Assembly: GCA_035268985.1 (NCBI GenBank)
Contig: DATFJV010000009.1
Coordinates: 1-9,565, forward strand
Origin: JAAYHV01 sp035268985
GTDB lineage: Bacteria > Bacillota > Clostridia > Peptostreptococcales > Anaerovoracaceae
Reading direction: 5' to 3'
Length of the DNA stretch: 9,565 nt
Part shown: positions 7,004 to 9,565 of the stretch, one piece after another
Layout of the letters: each line of letters begins with the position of its first letter
How positions within the stretch are numbered: position 1 is the first letter of the stretch
Position numbers and translations under genes: made by a program
Notes under the pieces: model-generated
The model's database searches: none
What the model was told of the DNA's origin: nothing
What the model saw: only the letters and a program-made list of their open reading frames with translations

Positions 7004-7581
7004 TGGTAGGATTGATAACAATTATGATGTCAGTTATCCTTGTTGATAACTTTGTATTAGCCCAGTTCTTAGGCATTTGTCCTTTCTTAGGGGTATCTAA
7101 GAAATTAGACTCAGCTGTAGGAATGGGAGCTGCTGTAATATTCGTAATGGTACTTGCGACAGCGGCAACTTGGCCAATCTATCAAGTTTTGGATAATTTT
7201 GAAATTGGTTATTTACAAACAGTTGTATTCATACTAGTAATTGCATCTTTAGTACAGCTTGTAGAAATGATATTGAAGAAATATGTTCCTTCGCTTCATA
7301 AAGCATTGGGCGTATATCTTCCCCTTATTACTACAAACTGTGCAGTATTAGGTGTAACTATTATGAATATTAATGATAATTTGACTTATATTGAATCTCT
7401 ATTTAATGCACTTGGTGCAGGAATAGGTTTCTTGCTGGCAATGGTTTTATTTGCAGGTGTAAGAGGTACACTTGAAAATGAAAAAGGAGTGCCAGAATCA
7501 TTTAGAGGTGTTCCTCTAACATTAATTAGTGCTGCGATACTTTCACTGTCCTTCATGGGATTCAGTGGATTATTCCAATAA
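7003..7581 (+). CDS. rnfA: Rnf complex subunit RnfA (192 aa)
   Basis: RnfA (NqrE homologue) is a six-helix integral membrane subunit at the core of the ion-translocating complex, partner of RnfE. It contains VLAQFLGICPFLGVSKK with Cys26 and LITTNCAVLGV with Cys113, the expected ligands for the intramembrane [2Fe-2S] cluster shared with RnfE. The length is standard for the family. The ending GVPLTLISAAILSLSFMGFSGL is also characteristic. AAAGGAG (6986-6992) lies 10 bases before the ATG, which overlaps the rnfE stop by one base. A 15-base gap containing a strong ribosome binding site separates it from rnfB. Confidence 0.97.
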   Translation: MVGLITIMMSVILVDNFVLAQFLGICPFLGVSKKLDSAVGMGAAVIFVMVLATAATWPIYQVLDNFEIGYLQTVVFILVIASLVQLVEMILKKYVPSLHKALGVYLPLITTNCAVLGVTIMNINDNLTYIESLFNALGAGIGFLLAMVLFAGVRGTLENEKGVPESFRGVPLTLISAAILSLSFMGFSGLFQ

Positions 7582-7596
7582 AAGGAGGCGACGAAA

Positions 7597-8511
7597 ATGG
7601 ATGTATTTACACCGGTTATGATTGTAGTAGCTGTCGGTCTCGTTGCTGCAGTAATACTAACAATAGCATCTAAGGTATTTTTCGTACCTGTAGATGAAAC
7701 ATTTGCAAAAATTAGAGCAGAATTGCCTGGGGCCAACTGTGGCGCTTGCGGATATGCTGGTTGTGATGACTATGCTAATGCATTGGCGGAAGATCCCACA
7801 GTAAGCTGTAGTAAGTGTCCTGTAGGCGGAGAAGAATTGCCTGGAAAGTTAGCAGAGGTTCTAGGAGTAGATGCGGGTTCAGCTGCTAAAGAAGTTGCTG
7901 TTGTTCTTTGTAACGGCAATAAAGATGCGGTTAAAACTATAATGGATTATAAAGGCATTGAAACATGTACTGCGGCTAAACAGCTGTTTGGAGGCATGAA
8001 TGCTTGTAAGCATGGTTGCTTAGGCTTGGGTGATTGTGTTACAGCATGTGATTTTGAATCAATAGATGTTTTTAATGGAGTTGCTAGAGTTAACAGAAAC
8101 ACATGTGTTGGATGTAAGGCTTGCGTGGAAGCATGTCCTCAAAGCATAATTACCATGGTTCCCGAAAAGAGCAAAGTAGTAGTTAAATGTAGTTCTACTG
8201 ATAAAGGTGCAGTTACAAGAAAAGCCTGTGAAGTTGGTTGCATAGGCTGTGGTAAATGTGTAAAGGTATGTAACTTTGATGCAATTACTATTGAAAATAA
8301 TTTAGCTAAGATTGACCCTGAAAAATGCAAGAATTGTGGACTATGTGTTCCGGAATGTCCTACAGGGGCAATAGTAAGTTTTAAGCCAATTAAAAAAAGG
8401 GCTCCGAAGAAACCTGTTGCAAAAAAGACCCCAGAAGAAATTGCAGAATTAAAAGCTAAAGCCGAAGCTGCAAAAAAAGCAAAAGAAGAAAAAGAAAAGT
8501 CCGAAGCATAA
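7597..8511 (+). CDS. rnfB: Rnf complex subunit RnfB, polyferredoxin electron-input subunit (304 aa)
   Basis: RnfB is the entry point for electrons from reduced ferredoxin. A single N-terminal membrane helix (about residues 5-28) anchors it. A four-cysteine Fe-S domain follows: C48-x2-C51-x4-C56 and C74 in CPVGG, with an extra C71. The ferredoxin-like part has C137, C141, C147, C151; then C170/173/176/180; C211, C215, C218/221/225; and C244/247/250/254. C105, C124 and C198 bring this part to 20 cysteines, enough for five [4Fe-4S] clusters, so about six with the N-terminal domain (inferred by counting). The last 40 or so residues are a Lys/Ala/Glu-rich, probably helical tail (KKRAPKKPVAKK, then EAAKKAKEEKEK). 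AAAGGAGG (7581-7588) lies eight bases upstream of the ATG. It is the last gene of the operon, before a strong terminator. Confidence 0.96.
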   Translation: MDVFTPVMIVVAVGLVAAVILTIASKVFFVPVDETFAKIRAELPGANCGACGYAGCDDYANALAEDPTVSCSKCPVGGEELPGKLAEVLGVDAGSAAKEVAVVLCNGNKDAVKTIMDYKGIETCTAAKQLFGGMNACKHGCLGLGDCVTACDFESIDVFNGVARVNRNTCVGCKACVEACPQSIITMVPEKSKVVVKCSSTDKGAVTRKACEVGCIGCGKCVKVCNFDAITIENNLAKIDPEKCKNCGLCVPECPTGAIVSFKPIKKRAPKKPVAKKTPEEIAELKAKAEAAKKAKEEKEKSEA

Positions 8512-8528
8512 AATTTATTCAAATATTA

Positions 8529-8561
8529 AAATTCCCGAGGCTAGCCTCGGGAATTTCTTTT
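8529..8561 (+). terminator. Palindromic terminator ending the rnf operon, probably bidirectional
   Basis: Positions 8529-8556 form a perfect 28-base palindrome. The usable hairpin is a 12-base-pair stem (AAATTCCCGAGG) with a CTAG loop, GC-rich at its core in an AT-rich setting. On the plus strand it runs into TTTCTTTT (8554-8561), 18 bases after the rnfB stop. On the minus strand it is followed by TTTTAATATTTG, so it can also end the leftward gene that stops at 8581. Confidence 0.88.
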
Positions 8562-8580
8562 GGACTTATTTTATTAATAG

Positions 8581-8805
8581 TTAGGCAATTTTGTTGCTAT
8601 CTAGTTCGTATACATATGCAGCTACTAGCTCTTTTGGGATTTCAACTCCGTTGTCTTTTAACCCTTGAAAAATAACATCTTCTTTAAAGTTATTAATCTC
8701 AAGTTTGCTGCATCTTATGTACTCTTCTTTTAGCATTTCCTTTTCGCTTCTTGTCAATTCTCTGCGACCTGCATATTCCTTTAATGTTTGTTCCAATGTA
8801 ACCAT
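8581..8805 (-). CDS. Small hypothetical protein (74 aa)
   Basis: I do not recognise this protein. It is a small, charged, probably mainly helical and soluble protein. Residues 1-35 are rich in Glu, Lys and Arg (ending SEKEMLKEEYIRCSKLE) and carry the single cysteine, C32. The second half (NNFKEDVIFQGLKDNGVEIPKELVAAYVYEL) looks like another helical segment. There is no signal peptide or membrane helix. The start at 8805 is chosen because AAAGGAGG (8818-8811) lies five bases upstream; a longer frame from 8829 would place that site inside the gene. It is convergent with rnfB, sharing its terminator. It has its own 150-base upstream region containing a sigma-54-like promoter, which is good evidence that the gene is real and regulated separately from both neighbours. 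It may be a small regulator or adaptor, but nothing in the sequence shows this. Confidence 0.75.
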   Translation of the reverse strand: MVTLEQTLKEYAGRRELTRSEKEMLKEEYIRCSKLEINNFKEDVIFQGLKDNGVEIPKELVAAYVYELDSNKIA

Positions 8806-8859
8806 AATGTCCTCCTTTATAATTAACACTTACTATTATTTATCTACATCTTTATATAA

Positions 8860-8876
8860 AGCAAAAAGTGTGCCAA
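8860..8876 (-). promoter_or_regulatory. Candidate sigma-54 (-24/-12) promoter of the 74-residue protein gene
   Basis: On the minus strand the stretch reads TTGGCACACTTTTTGCT. It contains a complete TGGCAC-N5-TTGCW consensus, with GG (8874-8873) and GC (8862-8861) at the required spacing. The start would be near 8849, about 44 bases before the ATG at 8805. No good sigma-A pair is visible at that place. A 12-base palindrome CTTTATATAAAG (8850-8861) lies directly over the -12 element and the start point. Sigma-54 promoters need an enhancer-binding activator; candidate sites lie just upstream. Confidence 0.7.
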
Positions 8877-8914
8877 TTAAAAAAGATTGGGAAATAGCTA
8901 ATAAACAAAGAAAA

Positions 8915-8965
8915 CGAATCTAATTCGATTCGATTTCTTAAAATTAATGACTTGAATTCGATTCA
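8915..8965. promoter_or_regulatory. Pair of GAAT-N3-ATTC inverted repeats, candidate activator-binding sites
   Basis: Two short inverted repeats of the same form occur: GAAT-CTA-ATTC (8916-8926) and GAAT-TCG-ATTC (8954-8964). They are 38 bases apart centre to centre and share the direct repeat AATTCGATTC (8922-8931 and 8955-8964). Relative to the predicted sigma-54 start at 8849 they are centred near -72 and -110, where enhancer-binding activators usually sit. Alternative readings exist. CGAATC (8915-8920) with GATTCG (8927-8932), followed on the minus strand by TTTTCTTTG, could be a weak terminator for the leftward gene ending at 8980. The second site also overlaps a rightward -35 box. Confidence 0.4.
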
Positions 8966-8980
8966 GTTCTTTGATATAAT
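8952..8980 (+). promoter_or_regulatory. Sigma-A-like promoter pointing rightward, antisense to the Gx-type gene
   Basis: TTGAAT (8952-8957), a 17-base spacer and a perfect TATAAT (8975-8980) preceded by TGA (extended -10) make a near-ideal vegetative promoter. Its start would be near 8987, just inside the 3' end of the leftward gene at 8980-9489, so the transcript would be antisense. No plus-strand gene follows that I consider real. In AT-rich DNA such matches arise by chance, and the second GAAT-N3-ATTC repeat overlaps it. Confidence 0.35.
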
Positions 8981-9489
8981 CACTGTTGCAAAAGGTCTTT
9001 GGGTAGGTTGTTTAAGATAAGGTATGAGATTATACCAACAGCTATGCCTGTTGCTAAACCAGAAAATATTAATACTGGAAAGTATAGAAAAAGTTTTGGG
9101 CTTTGTACAATTATGGCAGCTATGGTTATTTGGCCTAAATTATGGAAAACTCCTCCGCATGCACTTACTCCAACTATACTGAATTTATCAGTTTTTTTGA
9201 GCAAAGACATTATTACTAAACTTATAATACCTCCTGCTAGGGAGTATATTGCAGCAAAAAACCCGTTGAATAATAGGCCAGCAACTATTATTCTGATAAA
9301 ATTAACAGAAAAAGCTGTTTTAAAATCATAAGAGTATAAAGCTATTAGTATTACGACATTAGCAATACCAATTTTAATACCCGGTATGCCGAAACTAAAG
9401 GGTATTAGCATTTCAACATATGAAAATATTAAGGCTAAAGTGGCCAATAGGGCTATGAAGGATATTCGTTTAGCTTGAGATGCCATCAT
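8980..9489 (-). CDS. Gx transporter / heptaprenyl diphosphate synthase component I-like membrane protein (169 aa)
   Basis: This is a small polytopic membrane protein with about five or six hydrophobic segments, resembling the family annotated as heptaprenyl diphosphate synthase component I or Gx transporter (fold similar to ECF-transporter substrate-binding subunits). Recognisable blocks are PGIKIGIANVVILIALY, FIRIIVAGLLFNG, FFAAIYSLAGGIISL, and FSIVGVSACGGVFHNLGQI. The true substrate of the family is not established, and the prenyl synthase name should not be taken literally. AGGAGGAG (9503-9496) lies six bases before the first ATG (9489) and nine before a second (9486); either could be used. 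Its first 20 bases overlap the end of a NusG-II gene, so the two are an operon. It is convergent with rnf, separated by the 74-residue protein gene. Confidence 0.85.
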   Translation of the reverse strand: MMASQAKRISFIALLATLALIFSYVEMLIPFSFGIPGIKIGIANVVILIALYSYDFKTAFSVNFIRIIVAGLLFNGFFAAIYSLAGGIISLVIMSLLKKTDKFSIVGVSACGGVFHNLGQITIAAIIVQSPKLFLYFPVLIFSGLATGIAVGIISYLILNNLPKDLLQQ

Positions 9490-9565
9490 ATTCTTCTCCT
9501 CCTGTTATTTCAATTAGTACTTTATGTGGTAGACAGACAATGCTTTCCCCAGTCTTATTAATAGG
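9470..9565 (-). CDS. NusG domain II-containing protein, C-terminal fragment
   Basis: Reading leftward from the window edge there is an open frame of 31 codons ending in TAA (9472-9470). The translation includes SIVCLPHKVLIEITGGEEYD, matching the end of the small NusG domain II proteins of Firmicutes (SIVCxPxxxVxxI then a short polar end). Most of the protein, which would carry an N-terminal membrane anchor and a beta-rich domain, is outside the window. The gene overlaps the Gx-type gene by 20 bases in a different frame, and the latter's ribosome binding site lies inside it. Genes of this family commonly sit beside Gx-type and flavin-transferase (apbE) genes, often near rnf; an apbE gene beyond the right edge is therefore plausible but not seen. 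Confidence 0.75.
   Translation of the reverse strand, partial: PINKTGESIVCLPHKVLIEITGGEEYDGISS

Noticed and set aside
8139..8522. Minus-strand open frame of 127 codons over the end of rnfB
   Set aside because: It is antisense to conserved ferredoxin motifs and crosses the rnfB stop; its Phe/Ala-rich content mirrors the Lys/Ala-rich rnfB tail.
8806..8829. Upstream start (8829) for the 74-residue protein
   Set aside because: The strong AAAGGAGG at 8818-8811 would lie inside the gene; the start at 8805 uses it directly.
8999..9331. Plus-strand open frame of 110 codons
   Set aside because: It lies wholly inside the well-supported Gx-type gene on the other strand, lacks a convincing ribosome binding site, and its translation resembles no family I know.

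Overview
The window is AT-rich, and its dense gene packing, strong AGGAGG-type ribosome binding sites and protein families all suggest a low-GC anaerobic member of the Firmicutes, most likely Clostridia. The centrepiece is a complete rnfCDGEAB operon (3441-8511, + strand), in the gene order usual for Clostridia. It encodes the membrane complex that oxidises reduced ferredoxin with NAD+ and pumps Na+ or H+. The species cannot be named from the sequence.

Layout from left to right. (1) Positions 1-124, minus strand, hold the first 41 codons of a betaine/proline-type ABC transporter ATPase (ProV/OpuAA-like). It starts at TTG and has a good sigma-A promoter. (2) Positions 267-1649, plus strand, encode a short-form PLP-dependent Orn/Lys/Arg decarboxylase, followed by a terminator. 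(3) Positions 1800-3278, plus strand, encode an NhaC-family transporter preceded by what looks like a sigma-54 (-24/-12) promoter and followed by a terminator. (4) The rnf operon has four start/stop overlaps and ends in a 28-base perfect palindrome that can serve as a terminator in both directions. (5) Positions 8581-8805, minus strand, encode an unrecognised 74-residue protein behind a second, better sigma-54-like promoter. Two GAAT-N3-ATTC inverted repeats lie where an activator would bind. (6) Positions 8980-9489, minus strand, encode a Gx-transporter/heptaprenyl-diphosphate-synthase-component-I-like membrane protein. It overlaps the last 31 codons of a NusG domain II protein that runs off the right edge.

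The genes fit one picture, which is partly inference. Rnf turns the ferredoxin/NAD+ redox difference into an ion gradient; the NhaC-type carrier would exchange ions or solutes against that gradient. The decarboxylase and betaine transporter deal with amino acids, pH and osmotic stress. NusG-II and Gx-type proteins are recurrent companions of rnf and flavin-transferase genes in Firmicutes, so the convergent minus-strand pair is probably an accessory set for Rnf.

The points most worth a second look are the two sigma-54-like promoters that share TTGGCA-N6-TTGCT; RnfG carrying SGAS instead of the usual SGAT at its FMN attachment site; and the cysteine-containing tail of RnfE. I see no mobile element, CRISPR array, tRNA or rRNA. 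No intergenic stretch exceeds 300 bases.
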